Source: Streptomyces canus
GTDB taxonomy: Bacteria > Actinomycetota > Actinomycetes > Streptomycetales > Streptomycetaceae
Assembly: GCF_030816965.1 (NCBI RefSeq)
Contig: NZ_JAUSYQ010000002.1
Location: 1,736,001-1,800,000, forward strand
Length of the DNA: 64,000 bases
Direction of reading: 5' to 3'
Shown: piece after piece, positions 54,465-64,000 of the stretch
Layout: each line of letters begins with the position of its first letter
How positions within the stretch are numbered: position 1 is the first letter of the stretch
Translations under genes and position numbers: made by a program
Notes under the pieces: generated by a model
What the model was told of the DNA's origin: nothing
Seen by the model: the letters and a program-made list of their open reading frames with translations, nothing else
The model's database searches: none

Positions 54465-55883
54465 TCACCCCGTCCTACGGATGACCGCCAGATACATCGC
54501 ATCGGTCCCGTGCACATGCGGCCACAACTGAACGTCCGGGCCCTCCCCCAGCTCCGGCACACCGGGGAACAACGACCTCGCATCGACAAGCTCGGCGGAC
54601 GGCCACTGCTTGAGCACGTCCTCCACCACCGCCCGGGTCTCCGCAAGGTGGGGCGAACACGTGGCGTACCCGACAACCCCGCCGACCCTGACGGAGTCCA
54701 GCGCCGTGCTCAACAACCCCCGCTGCAACGGCCCGAACCCCTCCAGATCCTCGGGCCGCCGCCGCCACCGAGCCTCCGGCCGCCGCCGCAAGGCCCCGAG
54801 CCCCGTGCACGGCACATCCATCAGCACCCGGTCGAAACTCCCCGGCTGCCACGGCGGCCGGGTCCCGTCCGCGGCGATGACCTGGTACGGCCCGGGATTC
54901 CCGGCGAGCGCCTTGGCGACGAGCCCGGCCCGGTGCGGCTGCTTCTCGGAGGCGAGCAGCATGGCCCCACGCTCGGCGGCCAGTGCGGCGAGCAGCGCGG
55001 CCTTGCCACCGGGACCCGCACACCCGTCGAGCCACTTCTCGTCCCGGCCCTCGACAGGCGCGTTCGCGAGGGCCAGCGCGACGAGCTGACTCCCCTCGTC
55101 CTGCACCCCGGCCCGGCCTTCCCGTACGGCGTCGACGGCACCGGGCTCACCGCCCTCGGACAGCCGTACGGCATACGGCGACCAACGCCCTGCCACGGCG
55201 GACTCCTCGCGGAGCAGTTCCTCGGCGGTGGACCGCCCCGGCCGGGCGACGAGGGTCACCTCGGGCCGCTCGTTGTCGGCTTCCAGCAGCCGCTCGATGC
55301 CGGCCCGCCCGCCGCCGAGGGAGTCCCACAGCGCGGAGACGACCCAGCGGGGGTGGGAGTGGACGACGGCGAGATGGTCCTCGGGATCGTCCTCGTAGGG
55401 CGGCGCCACCTTGGCGATCCACCCGTCGAGGTCGTCCTGCGCGACCTTCCGCAGCACGGCGTTGACGAACTTGGCGCGTCCGTCCCCGAGTACGACGCGC
55501 GCGAGCTCGACGGAGGCGGACACGGCGGCGTGCGTCGGGATGCGCGTCCCGAGCAGCTGATGCGCCCCGAGGCTCAGCACGTCGAGCACCGGCGGATCGA
55601 CCTCGCGGAGCGGCCGGTCGACACACTCGGCGATGATCGCGTCGTACGTCCCCTGCCGGCGCAGTGTCCCGTACACGAGCTCGGTGGCGAGCGCCGCGTC
55701 CCGCGCCTCGAAGCCGCCCTTCTCCCGCGCCTTCCGCAACAGCGGCGGCAGGACGAGGTTGGCGTACGCGTCCCGCTCGTCCACGGCCCGCAGCGCCTCG
55801 AAGGCGAGGATGCGGACGGGGTCCTTCTGGGGCCGACGGTAGGGCTTGCCGGTTTTGTGGGGCCGACGGGGCTGGTCGCTCAC
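54465..55883 (-). CDS. rsmB: 16S rRNA m5C967 methyltransferase
   Basis: 472 aa. The N-terminal NusB-like RNA-binding domain (about 22-160) is followed by an RsmB/Nop2 methyltransferase. WLDGCAGPGGKAALLAALAA is the SAM site; the two catalytic cysteines are in DVPCTGLGALRRRPEARW and VGYATCSPHLAETR. GTG 55883. About 660 bp of repeat-rich DNA separate it from fmt upstream. Confidence 0.95.
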   Translation of the reverse strand: MSDQPRRPHKTGKPYRRPQKDPVRILAFEALRAVDERDAYANLVLPPLLRKAREKGGFEARDAALATELVYGTLRRQGTYDAIIAECVDRPLREVDPPVLDVLSLGAHQLLGTRIPTHAAVSASVELARVVLGDGRAKFVNAVLRKVAQDDLDGWIAKVAPPYEDDPEDHLAVVHSHPRWVVSALWDSLGGGRAGIERLLEADNERPEVTLVARPGRSTAEELLREESAVAGRWSPYAVRLSEGGEPGAVDAVREGRAGVQDEGSQLVALALANAPVEGRDEKWLDGCAGPGGKAALLAALAAERGAMLLASEKQPHRAGLVAKALAGNPGPYQVIAADGTRPPWQPGSFDRVLMDVPCTGLGALRRRPEARWRRRPEDLEGFGPLQRGLLSTALDSVRVGGVVGYATCSPHLAETRAVVEDVLKQWPSAELVDARSLFPGVPELGEGPDVQLWPHVHGTDAMYLAVIRRTG

Positions 55884-56541
55884 GAAAAAGGTGCTCCGGA
55901 TTCAAGGTCTGGTGACGCCCCAAGCGTACGTCCGCGGGAGCGACGTCACCCTTCGAGGGCCGGGTGATGCCGAGGCAAGGCGTCACATGCCGGAGCCGGG
56001 CTCGCGCCCGATCCCACCGACCACCGCCGCGACGGAGCCTCGACGACCGACGCCGCCAACCGCGACTCCCGCCTCCTGCCCACACGACCCGACAAAGACA
56101 CAGGCACCCCAAGGACCCAGGCCGCCGACCGCCGACGCAACCACCCACCCGACCCACCGACCACCGCCGCACGACGGGAACCCGGCCCCCGGTACTCCGA
56201 CGACGGACGCCGCCGACCGCGACTCCTGCCTCCTGCCCACACGACCTGACAAAGACACAGGCACCCCAAGGACCCAGACCGCCGACGCGACCACCGCCCC
56301 CGACCCACCGACCACCGCCGCACGACGGGAACCCGGCCCCCGGCACTCCGACGACCGACGCGACCCGACCCGTGGCGCGCCTTCCGGCTTCCCGCCCTCA
56401 CGCTCGCCGTCCGGACCAGCGTCGGCAGCCTGGTCCGGCGCCACCGGCCCGTGCCGGAGAACGGCGCTCTGCGGCTCGCCGTTGACGACCAACAGGCTGA
56501 CCGGCCACGATCAGCAACCCGCCCACGCCGTCACCGAGGCG
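55884..56541. repeat. Spacer with about 150-bp imperfect tandem repeats
   Basis: Units begin at about 56012, 56151 and 56302 with GACCCACCGACCACCGCCGC-like text; GCCTCCTGCCCACACGAC recurs at 56071 and 56228. Roughly 2.5 copies with a 151-157 bp period lie in the rsmB leader. All frames are low-complexity and I see no credible gene. It may affect rsmB expression or be recombinogenic. Confidence 0.7.
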
Positions 56542-57474
56542 TCACCCGCCGACGGTCTCCCCGTCCGAGATCCTGACGCCCCGCGCCCAGTCCGCGGCCT
56601 TCATCGGCTTCTTCCCCTGTGCCTGCACCCACAGCAACTCGACGCCGTACGACCCGGTGCCGACGTGGACGCTGTTCTTGCCGACGGAGAGGGCGCCGGG
56701 GGCGAGATCCGTCCGGTCGGGAACCGGCTGGACCTGGATGAGCTTGAGCCGCTCGCCGCGGAAGGTCGTCCAGGCACCGGGCGAGGGGTGACACCCCCGC
56801 ACGACCCGGTCCACCCGCAGGGCAGGCGCGGCCCAGTCGACCCGCGCGTCCTCGACGGTGATCTTCGGGGCGACGGTGATGCCTTCCGACGGCTGCGGTA
56901 CCGCCTTCAGCGTGCCGTCGGCGATGCCGTCCATGGTCGCGGCGAGCAGGCCGGCACCGGCGAAGGCGAGCCGGGTCAGCAGGTCACCACTCGTGTCGGT
57001 GTGCCGGATCTCCTCGGTGACGGTGCCGTAGACGGGCCCGGAGTCGAGCCCCTCCTCGATGAGGAAGGTCGAAGCGCCCGTGATCTCGTCCCCCGCCATG
57101 ATGGAGTGCTGCACAGGAGCGGCCCCACGCCAGGCAGGCAGCAGCGAGAAGTGCAGGTTGACCCAGCCGTGGGCGGGGATGTCGAGGGCGACTCGGGGCA
57201 GAAGGGCGCCGTAGGCGACCACGGGGCAGCAGTCCGGGGCGATCTCACGAAGCCGCTCGAGGAACTCCGGATCCCGCGGCTTGACGGGCTTCAGCACCTC
57301 GATCCCCGCCTCCTCGGCCCGCTCAGCGACCGGGCTCGCGACCAGCCTGCGCCCCCGCCCGGCCAGCGCGTCCGGCCGTGTGACGACGGCGGCGACCTCA
57401 TGCCGCCCGGAGGCGATGAGAGCGTCCAGAGCGGGAACGGCGACCTCGGGGGTACCGGCGAAGACGAGCTTCAT
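56542..57474 (-). CDS. fmt: Methionyl-tRNA formyltransferase
   Basis: 310 aa. [19 protein letters not shown] starts the formyl-transferase domain, and [15 protein letters not shown] carries the catalytic Asn-His region and SLLPxxRG motif. The C-terminal tRNA-binding domain spans about 205-305. ATG 57474 gives the family N-terminus. It lies upstream of rsmB across the repeat spacer. Confidence 0.96.
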   Translation of the reverse strand: MKLVFAGTPEVAVPALDALIASGRHEVAAVVTRPDALAGRGRRLVASPVAERAEEAGIEVLKPVKPRDPEFLERLREIAPDCCPVVAYGALLPRVALDIPAHGWVNLHFSLLPAWRGAAPVQHSIMAGDEITGASTFLIEEGLDSGPVYGTVTEEIRHTDTSGDLLTRLAFAGAGLLAATMDGIADGTLKAVPQPSEGITVAPKITVEDARVDWAAPALRVDRVVRGCHPSPGAWTTFRGERLKLIQVQPVPDRTDLAPGALSVGKNSVHVGTGSYGVELLWVQAQGKKPMKAADWARGVRISDGETVGG

Positions 57475-57515
57475 GGGTGGGCAGGGCCTCTCGGACGGGT
57501 GACTCGGACGGGTGA

Positions 57516-58307
<792 letters not shown>

Positions 58308-58528
58308 CCCACTTCCCCCCTCTCTGCCCTCCCACCCCACGACCGGGAGGGCAGACGCATGTCCTCACACAGCCCCGACCCACGCGCGTCCCGCGGCCAC
58401 CGCAGATCGCCGCGGCCTTACGGCTGCATCGGAACCGGTGGCGACCGGCTGCGACCACACGATCGCGTGGGCCCCCCGCCCCCGCGTCCAGATCGTCCGG
58501 CCCGTCTCTCGCGCCCGCTCCCCGACCG

Positions 58529-60688
58529 TCACCCGATGTCAGGCGGATCAATCCGCACCCAAACCGCCCCCTCACCACCACTGCCGCCCCGAGCCATCCG
58601 CGTAGCCTGCGCCGACTTGAGTGAAGACGCCAACGCCGCGCCCCTTCCCGGCGGCACCCGCACAAGCACCCGCTCCCACCGCTCCCCGACCGGAGGCGCC
58701 CCCACCCTCCGAGGCCCCCCCGCCACCGTCACCGGCAACGGCACAGGCCCCAACAACTCAGCCTCACGGGGCAGTTCCACGGCCGCCAGAAACTCGGCAA
58801 GCGCCTCCCCCGTCCCGGACACCGCGGCCATCCGCGACACCGGCGGAAAGCCCAACTCGGCCCGCTCCGCCAACTCCCGGACCGCATGCCCCACGGGGTC
58901 CCACCGCACCAGCGCCTGCACAGGCCGCAGCGTGGGCTCGGCAACCACCACCACCGTGCCCCCGGCCTCCTGCGCCCGCACCAGCGCCGACGCCCCGATC
59001 CACCGCCGTAGCGCATCCTCCCCGGCCCGCAGATCCGGCCGCCCGAGCATGGCCCACCCGTCCAGCAACAGCGCGGCGGCATACCCGCCCTCGGCGACGG
59101 GCTCCGCCCCCGGCGTGCTCACCACCAGCGCCGGCGCCCCCGGCACGGTGTCCAGCACATGTTCACGCCCGGACGTCCGCACCGGAACAGCCGGGAACGC
59201 CCGCCCCAACTCCTCCGCGGTACGCCGTGCCCCCACCACCTGCGCCCGGAGCCGGAAGCCCCCGCACTCCGGGCAGTGCCAGGCCGCCTCCTCGCGCCCA
59301 CACCACCCGCACCGCAGCGCCGCCCCGGATTCCTGCCCCTCCAACGGCCCGGCACAGTGCCGACACCGCGCGGGCGCCCTGCAGTTGGCGCAGGCCATCC
59401 GCGGCACATACCCCCGCCGCGGCACCTGCACGAGCACCGGTCCGTGCCGCAACCCCTCCCTGACGGCCTGCCAGGCGAGCGTCGGCAGCCGGGCCGCCCG
59501 AGCCGCCTCGTCCCGCGCGAGATCCTGGTCCCCCACCGTCCGCACCAGCGGAGCGACGGCCCGCACCTGCTCCCGCGAGGCGACGAGCGGCCGCGCCCAC
59601 CCGCTCTCCACAAGCTGCGCGGCCTCCACCGTGCAGCTCCAACTCCCCAGCAGGAAGCCGCACTTGTCCTGTGCCGCCCGCAACAGCAGCACCTCACGCG
59701 CATGCGGCTGCGGGGCGTGCGGCTCGCTGTGGCTGTCGTCGCCGTCGTCCCAGAGAGCGACGAGCCCCAGATCCCGCACCGGGGCGAACATGGCGGCTCG
59801 CGTCCCGACAACCGCCCGCACGGCCCCCCGCCGCACGGCCAGCCACTCCCGATACCGCTTCTCAGGCCCGGCGTCGGCGGTCAGGACCGCATGCCGCCCC
59901 TCCCCCAGTACCGAGGTCAGCGCGGCGTCGACCCGCGCGACGGCCCGCCCGTCCGGCACGACGACCAGCGCCCCCCGCCCCGAGGCCAAGGTCGCGGCCA
60001 CGGCCCGCGCCAGCTCCTCACTCCACTCCGGCCCGGGCAGGGCGTTCCACACCGCGCGCGGTGCACCCCCCGAGGCCAGCGACTCCAGAAACGCGTCCCC
60101 CCGCTCGTACCGCCCCCAGGACCCCACCTCGGGCGCCGCGGGCGGCGGCAACGGCTCGGGCGAAGGCCGCTGCTCGGCCCGAGCGCTACGCGGCGGGACG
60201 GCGAGCTGCAACACATCCGCCAGACTCCCCGCATACCGGTCGGCTACGGCCCGAGCGAGCCCCAGAAGCTCCTCACTGAGCACCGGCTCCGGCGAGACGA
60301 CCTGAGCGAGCGCCGCCAGCGGCCCGGAGTAGTCCGACTCGGCAAGCCGCTCGACCAGGAACCCGTCGATCAGCCCCCCGCCCTCACGCCGCCCTTCCCG
60401 GACCCGCCCACGCCCGGCCCCGAACCGTACCCGCACCCGCACCCCCGGCTGCGCATCCGCGTCGAGCTCCTCGGGCACGGCGTAGTCGAAGTACCGGTCA
60501 AGATGCAGTACCCCCTTGTCCACCAGCACCCGCGCGACCGGCAGCTCCCTGGCCAGCGCGGCCCCCCGCCAGGTCCGCGGCTTGGCCCGCGGCACCTTGG
60601 CCTTGCGCACACTCTCCCGAATCAGGGCAAGCTGCTCGGGCCGCGCTCCATCGGCGCCACCGTCCACGGACCCGTTCTCGCTGCTCAC
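58529..60688 (-). CDS. priA: Primosomal protein N' (PriA), ATPase motif degenerate
   Basis: 719 aa. The N-terminal DNA-binding domain (LPVARVLVDKGVLHLDRYFD) and the zinc cysteines in CANCRAPARCRHCAG and CGWCGREEAAWHCPECGG identify PriA. At the Walker A position the text is GRGALVVVPDGRAVARV, without GKT/S, as in other actinobacterial PriA proteins, so helicase activity is doubtful. It probably helps reload the replisome. GTG 60688. Confidence 0.94.
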   Translation of the reverse strand: MSSENGSVDGGADGARPEQLALIRESVRKAKVPRAKPRTWRGAALARELPVARVLVDKGVLHLDRYFDYAVPEELDADAQPGVRVRVRFGAGRGRVREGRREGGGLIDGFLVERLAESDYSGPLAALAQVVSPEPVLSEELLGLARAVADRYAGSLADVLQLAVPPRSARAEQRPSPEPLPPPAAPEVGSWGRYERGDAFLESLASGGAPRAVWNALPGPEWSEELARAVAATLASGRGALVVVPDGRAVARVDAALTSVLGEGRHAVLTADAGPEKRYREWLAVRRGAVRAVVGTRAAMFAPVRDLGLVALWDDGDDSHSEPHAPQPHAREVLLLRAAQDKCGFLLGSWSCTVEAAQLVESGWARPLVASREQVRAVAPLVRTVGDQDLARDEAARAARLPTLAWQAVREGLRHGPVLVQVPRRGYVPRMACANCRAPARCRHCAGPLEGQESGAALRCGWCGREEAAWHCPECGGFRLRAQVVGARRTAEELGRAFPAVPVRTSGREHVLDTVPGAPALVVSTPGAEPVAEGGYAAALLLDGWAMLGRPDLRAGEDALRRWIGASALVRAQEAGGTVVVVAEPTLRPVQALVRWDPVGHAVRELAERAELGFPPVSRMAAVSGTGEALAEFLAAVELPREAELLGPVPLPVTVAGGPRRVGAPPVGERWERVLVRVPPGRGAALASSLKSAQATRMARGGSGGEGAVWVRIDPPDIG

Positions 60689-60797
60689 GCTTGCATTCTT
60701 ACCAAACCCCACCGACAACTGACGCCGCCCGAACCCGCAGGTGCCCCTCTCCGGGCCCGTCCAGCGCGAGCCGGCGCTCGTCCGGCCGCTGACGCGC

Positions 60798-60832
60798 CGA
60801 GGCCCGGCGCCCCAAGGGGGCACCGGGCCTCG
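60798..60832 (-). terminator. Terminator of metK
   Basis: CGAGGCCCGG (60798-60807) pairs with CCGGGCCTCG (60823-60832), with further GC pairs inside. It lies just downstream of the metK stop. Confidence 0.75.
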
Positions 60833-60862
60833 CGGCAAACCGCAGGGGCTTACTTCAAGGAC

Positions 60863-62071
60863 TTACAGGCCCGCGGCCTTCCGCAGCTCCTCCACGCGGT
60901 CCGTCTTCTCCCACGTGAACTCGGGCAGCTCGCGGCCGAAGTGGCCGTACGCCGCCGTCAGGGAGTAGATCGGGCGCAGCAGGTCCAGATCGCGGATGAT
61001 GGCGGCCGGGCGGAGGTCGAAGACCTCGTCGATGGCCTTCTCGATCTTCTCGGTGTCGATCTTCGCGGTGCCGAAGGTCTCCACGAACAGGCCCACGGGC
61101 TCGGCCTTGCCGATGGCGTAGGCGACCTGGACCTCGCAGCGGGAGGCGAGACCCGCGGCGACGACGTTCTTGGCGACCCAGCGCATGGCGTACGCGGCCG
61201 AGCGGTCGACCTTGGACGGGTCCTTGCCGGAGAAGGCGCCGCCGCCGTGGCGGGCCATGCCGCCGTACGTGTCGATGATGATCTTGCGGCCGGTCAGGCC
61301 GGCGTCACCCATCGGGCCGCCGATCTCGAAGCGGCCGGTGGGGTTGACCAGGAGGCGGTAGTTCTCCGTGTCCAGCTTGATGCCGTCGTCCAGGAGCGCC
61401 TTGAGCTCCGGCTCGACGACGAACTCGCGGATGTCCGGAGCGAGCAGGGAGTCCAGGTCGATGTCGGACGCGTGCTGCGAGGAGACGACGACCGTGTCGA
61501 GACGGACGGCCTTGTCGCCGTCGTACTCGATGGTGACCTGCGTCTTGCCGTCGGGGCGCAGGTAGGGGATGGTGCCGTTCTTGCGGACCTCGGAGAGGCG
61601 CTTCGCCAGGCGGTGCGCCAGGAAGATCGGCAGCGGCATCAGGGTGGGGGTCTCGTCCGTCGCGTAACCGAACATCAGACCCTGGTCGCCCGCACCCTGG
61701 CGGTCGAGCTCGTCCTCGTCGCCCTCGACCCGGTTCTCGTACGCCGTGTCGACGCCCTGCGCGATGTCCGGGGACTGCGCGCCGATCGACACCGAGACAC
61801 CGCAGGAGGCGCCGTCGAAGCCCTTCTTCGAGGAGTCGTAACCGATCTCCAGGATCTTGTCGCGCACCAGCTGGGCGATCGGCGCGTAGGTCTTGGTGGT
61901 GACCTCACCGGCGACATGCACCAGGCCGGTCGTGATCAGGGTCTCGACCGCGACCCGGGACGTCGGGTCCTCCTTGAGGAGCGCGTCGAGGATGGTGTCA
62001 CTGATCTGGTCAGCGATCTTGTCGGGGTGGCCCTCGGTCACGGACTCCGAGGTGAACAGACGACGGGACAC
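60863..62071 (-). CDS. metK: S-adenosylmethionine synthetase
   Basis: 402 aa. Makes SAM from methionine and ATP. Signature regions are [43 protein letters not shown] and the C-terminal [14 protein letters not shown] 62071 follows GGGAG. No SAM riboswitch motif was seen in the 240-bp upstream region. Monocistronic by spacing. Confidence 0.98.
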   Translation of the reverse strand: MSRRLFTSESVTEGHPDKIADQISDTILDALLKEDPTSRVAVETLITTGLVHVAGEVTTKTYAPIAQLVRDKILEIGYDSSKKGFDGASCGVSVSIGAQSPDIAQGVDTAYENRVEGDEDELDRQGAGDQGLMFGYATDETPTLMPLPIFLAHRLAKRLSEVRKNGTIPYLRPDGKTQVTIEYDGDKAVRLDTVVVSSQHASDIDLDSLLAPDIREFVVEPELKALLDDGIKLDTENYRLLVNPTGRFEIGGPMGDAGLTGRKIIIDTYGGMARHGGGAFSGKDPSKVDRSAAYAMRWVAKNVVAAGLASRCEVQVAYAIGKAEPVGLFVETFGTAKIDTEKIEKAIDEVFDLRPAAIIRDLDLLRPIYSLTAAYGHFGRELPEFTWEKTDRVEELRKAAGL

Positions 62072-62311
62072 AACGCTCCCTGGGGTTGCAGCGGCTGCTG
62101 GCTGATCATTGGCGGACGGGCTCGGGGGCTGCGCCCGACATCGTCCGAGAACAGTTTATCGGTCGTGCTCGGCCACCGGCTCCCCCGTCTCGCCTCTCGG
62201 GAGTGCTGTGACCTGCGGCACGGGCATTGTGCCCAATGACGAGCGGGCTTGGCCAGGGGCGCCACGCCTCTGTGGCAGAGGTTTGAGGGGACCGAGAAGC
62301 GAATGAAACAT

Positions 62312-63514
62312 TCACGTGAGGCGCTGTGCCACCAGATCCCACACGGTTTCGGCCAGGAACTCCTTCGGGCCGTGCGGTACCGGGGTCTCGCTGCCGTCGG
62401 CGCCCAGTACCACCGCCTCGTTCTCCTCCGACCCGAAGGTCTTGCGCTCCCCCACCTCGTTGACGACGAGGAGGTCGCAGCCCTTGCGGCGCAGTTTCGT
62501 ACGACCGTTGGCCAGGACGTCGTCGGTCTCGGCGGCGAAGCCGACTATCACCTGGCCGGGGCGGGCACGTTCGGCCGAGATCTCGGCGAGGATGTCCGGA
62601 TTCCGCACCAGGACGACCGGCTCGGGGTCCTGACCGACCTTCTTCTTGATCTTTCCGGCCGCGTAGGTCTGCGGGCGGAAGTCCGCGACCGCCGCCGCCA
62701 TGACGACCGCGTCGGCGTCGGCCGCCGCCTTCAGGACCGCCTCGCGCAGCTGCACGGCCGTCTCCACGGGGACGACATCCACGCCCGCCGGGTCCGGCAT
62801 ACCGGTGTTCGCCGCGACCAGGGTGACCCGGGCACCGCGCGCGGCCGCGGTGCGGGCGAGGGCGTAGCCCTGCTTGCCGGAGGAGCGGTTGCCGAGGAAC
62901 CGGACGGGGTCGAGCGGCTCGCGGGTGCCGCCGGCACTCACGACCACGTGCCGGCCCTTGAGGTCGGGCTCGGTGACGCCCCGGGCCAGCACCCGGCGAC
63001 AGACCTCGAAGATCTCGGCGGGTTCCGGCAGCCGGCCCTTGCCGGTGTCGACGCCGGTCAGCCGGCCGACGGCCGGCTCGATCACGATCGCACCGCGTCG
63101 GCGCAGTGTCTGCACGTTCTCCTGGGTGGCCGGGTGCTCCCACATCTCGGTGTGCATGGCGGGCGCGAAGACGACCGGGCAGCGGGCCGTCAGGAGGGTG
63201 TTGGTGAGGAGGTCGTCCGCCAGGCCGTGCGCCGCCTTGGCGAGGGTGTCCGCGGTAGCCGGGGCCACGACCACCAGGTCGGCGTGCTGCCCGATACGGA
63301 CGTGCGGGACCTCGTGGACGTCGTCCCAGACCTCGGTCGAGACCGGCTTGCCGGACAGGGCGGACCAGGTGGCGGCGCCCACGAAGTGCAGTGCGGAGGC
63401 GGTGGGGACGACGCGGACGTCGTGACCGGACTCCGTGAGCCTTCTGAGCAGCTCACAGGCCTTGTACGCGGCGATGCCGCCACTGACCCCCAGCACGACC
63501 TTCGGCTTGTCCAC
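62312..63514 (-). CDS. coaBC: Bifunctional phosphopantothenoylcysteine decarboxylase/synthetase
   Basis: 400 aa. The N-terminal CoaC flavodoxin-like domain has LGVSGGIAAYKACELLRRL and the catalytic His in VPHVRIGQHADL; APAMHTEMWEHPAT is the substrate clamp. The C-terminal CoaB domain begins near VSAGGTREPLDPVRFLGN. Catalyses two steps of coenzyme A synthesis. GTG 63514 follows GGGGAGAG. Lies between metK and rpoZ. Confidence 0.97.
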   Translation of the reverse strand: MDKPKVVLGVSGGIAAYKACELLRRLTESGHDVRVVPTASALHFVGAATWSALSGKPVSTEVWDDVHEVPHVRIGQHADLVVVAPATADTLAKAAHGLADDLLTNTLLTARCPVVFAPAMHTEMWEHPATQENVQTLRRRGAIVIEPAVGRLTGVDTGKGRLPEPAEIFEVCRRVLARGVTEPDLKGRHVVVSAGGTREPLDPVRFLGNRSSGKQGYALARTAAARGARVTLVAANTGMPDPAGVDVVPVETAVQLREAVLKAAADADAVVMAAAVADFRPQTYAAGKIKKKVGQDPEPVVLVRNPDILAEISAERARPGQVIVGFAAETDDVLANGRTKLRRKGCDLLVVNEVGERKTFGSEENEAVVLGADGSETPVPHGPKEFLAETVWDLVAQRLT

Positions 63515-63567
63515 CGTCTCTCCCCGGCTCGGCAACGTACGACTGCGACGTACGGGTCCATCACACA

Positions 63568-63602
63568 CCACAGGCCCGACAGTCGCGCTGCCGGGCCTGT
63601 GG
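63568..63602 (-). terminator. Terminator of rpoZ
   Basis: CCACAGGCCCG (63568-63578) pairs with CGGGCCTGTGG (63592-63602), an 11-bp perfect stem, right after the rpoZ stop on the minus strand and before coaBC. Confidence 0.75.
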
Positions 63603-63630
63603 ATAAGTCAGCGAAAAGCTGAAAGTACTA

Positions 63631-63903
63631 CTACTGCGCCGGGCCCTCGACGGCCTCGGACGTCAGCAGACCCGCGTTGATCTCGCGCAGGGCGATCGAG
63701 AGCGGCTTCTCGTGGACATGGGTGTCCACCAGCGGACCGACGTACTCAAGCAGGCCCTCACCGAGCTGCGAGTAGTACGCGTTGATCTGGCGGGCCCGCT
63801 TGGCCGCGTAGATCACGAGGCTGTACTTCGAGTCCGTGGCCTCGAGGAGCTCGTCGATCGGCGGGTTGATGATGCCCTCGGGCGCGGAGATGGAAGAGGA
63901 CAC
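63631..63903 (-). CDS. rpoZ: RNA polymerase omega subunit
   Basis: 90 aa. Omega supports assembly of the beta-prime subunit. [19 protein letters not shown] and [16 protein letters not shown] are family text, and the C-terminus [15 protein letters not shown] is typical of actinobacteria. GTG 63903 follows GGAAGG. The next upstream gene (expected gmk) is outside the window; the last 97 bases hold the leader. Confidence 0.97.
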   Translation of the reverse strand: MSSSISAPEGIINPPIDELLEATDSKYSLVIYAAKRARQINAYYSQLGEGLLEYVGPLVDTHVHEKPLSIALREINAGLLTSEAVEGPAQ

Positions 63904-64000
63904 GCTCTACCTTCCGATGGATGGGAAAGATTCAGTGCGATTGATCAAGCCTCGATGAGCAGGCGAGATCACACCACATCCATCAAGGCTAGCAGCTCGC

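Noticed and set aside
55983..56492. 169-codon minus-strand frame across the tandem repeats
   Set aside because: Its repeats reflect DNA repeats, with low-complexity Gly/Val/Arg text and no family similarity or good start.
62072..62311. SAM riboswitch upstream of metK
   Set aside because: No SAM-I/II/IV core motif or matching stem arrangement was seen; only an ordinary leader.

Overview
The window is high-GC DNA with Streptomyces codon usage and gene content: RbpA, a DasR-type chitinase, an SCO1431-family membrane peptide, a single in-frame TTA codon, GuaB1 and an actinobacterial-type PriA lacking a Walker A motif. From memory, the gene order follows the S. coelicolor SCO1418-SCO1478 region (rbpA, ppm, chitinase, rib-his operon, guaB1, rpe, rsmB-fmt, priA, metK, coaBC, rpoZ). 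It therefore looks like a core-chromosome segment of a Streptomyces species with local decay and small insertions.

Layout. 0-9.7 kb: a MocR regulator divergent from a YczE-type membrane protein coupled to a glycerophosphodiesterase, an Atg22-like MFS protein, rbpA with a textbook SigR promoter, a convergent block fxsA/ppm1/amidohydrolase/Lrp, and a small Cys-rich protein. 9.7-11.9 kb: a strongly decayed island with two broken genes (an APH-type phosphotransferase and a conserved hypothetical), containing a foreign flavoprotein fragment, an apparent internal inversion and an inserted palindromic element. 12-20.6 kb: acyl-CoA dehydrogenase, GH18 chitinase with chitin-type direct repeats, TetR, C39-like secreted protein, a P-loop kinase without a normal start codon, a candidate small RNA, and a TPR-AAA ATPase carrying a TTA codon. 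20.6-28.2 kb (minus strand): two CNNM/CBS proteins, then an FMN-riboswitch operon ribE-ribM-ribBA-ribH-hisE-hisG-PH protein, with ribBA frameshifted as given. 28.2-28.6 kb: an orphan chitinase-type promoter next to a terminator, apparently the remains of a deleted chitinase gene.

28.6-36.8 kb: a ROK regulator divergent from an MFS pump, GH6 enzyme, DUF5995 protein, a broken LLM oxidoreductase, a 192-bp inverted-repeat-bounded element, and a flavin monooxygenase/amine oxidase with a nitrilase-family amidase. 36.9-44.5 kb: an ABC importer operon (binding protein, two permeases, ATPase) ending in a HAD-EEP phosphatase fusion and an MFS protein, divergent from a UTRA GntR regulator. 44.5-52.2 kb: an APC permease with its own Lrp regulator, GNAT and HTH proteins, guaB1, a secreted RNase with a barstar partner, a SorC regulator and rpe. 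52.3-64 kb: an MMPL transporter, rsmB, a 150-bp tandem-repeat spacer, fmt, an HTH protein, priA, metK, coaBC and rpoZ.

How the genes fit together: the riboswitch operon combines riboflavin synthesis and uptake with two histidine genes. The ABC importer plus intracellular phosphatases suggests use of an organophosphorus compound, and the oxidase-amidase pair suggests amino-acid oxidative decarboxylation to an amide followed by hydrolysis. Several one-base frameshifts (ribBA, LLM oxidoreductase, 9.7-11.9 kb) are either true pseudogenes or assembly indels; this cannot be settled from the sequence alone. I saw no tRNA, rRNA, CRISPR array, complete insertion sequence or prophage.
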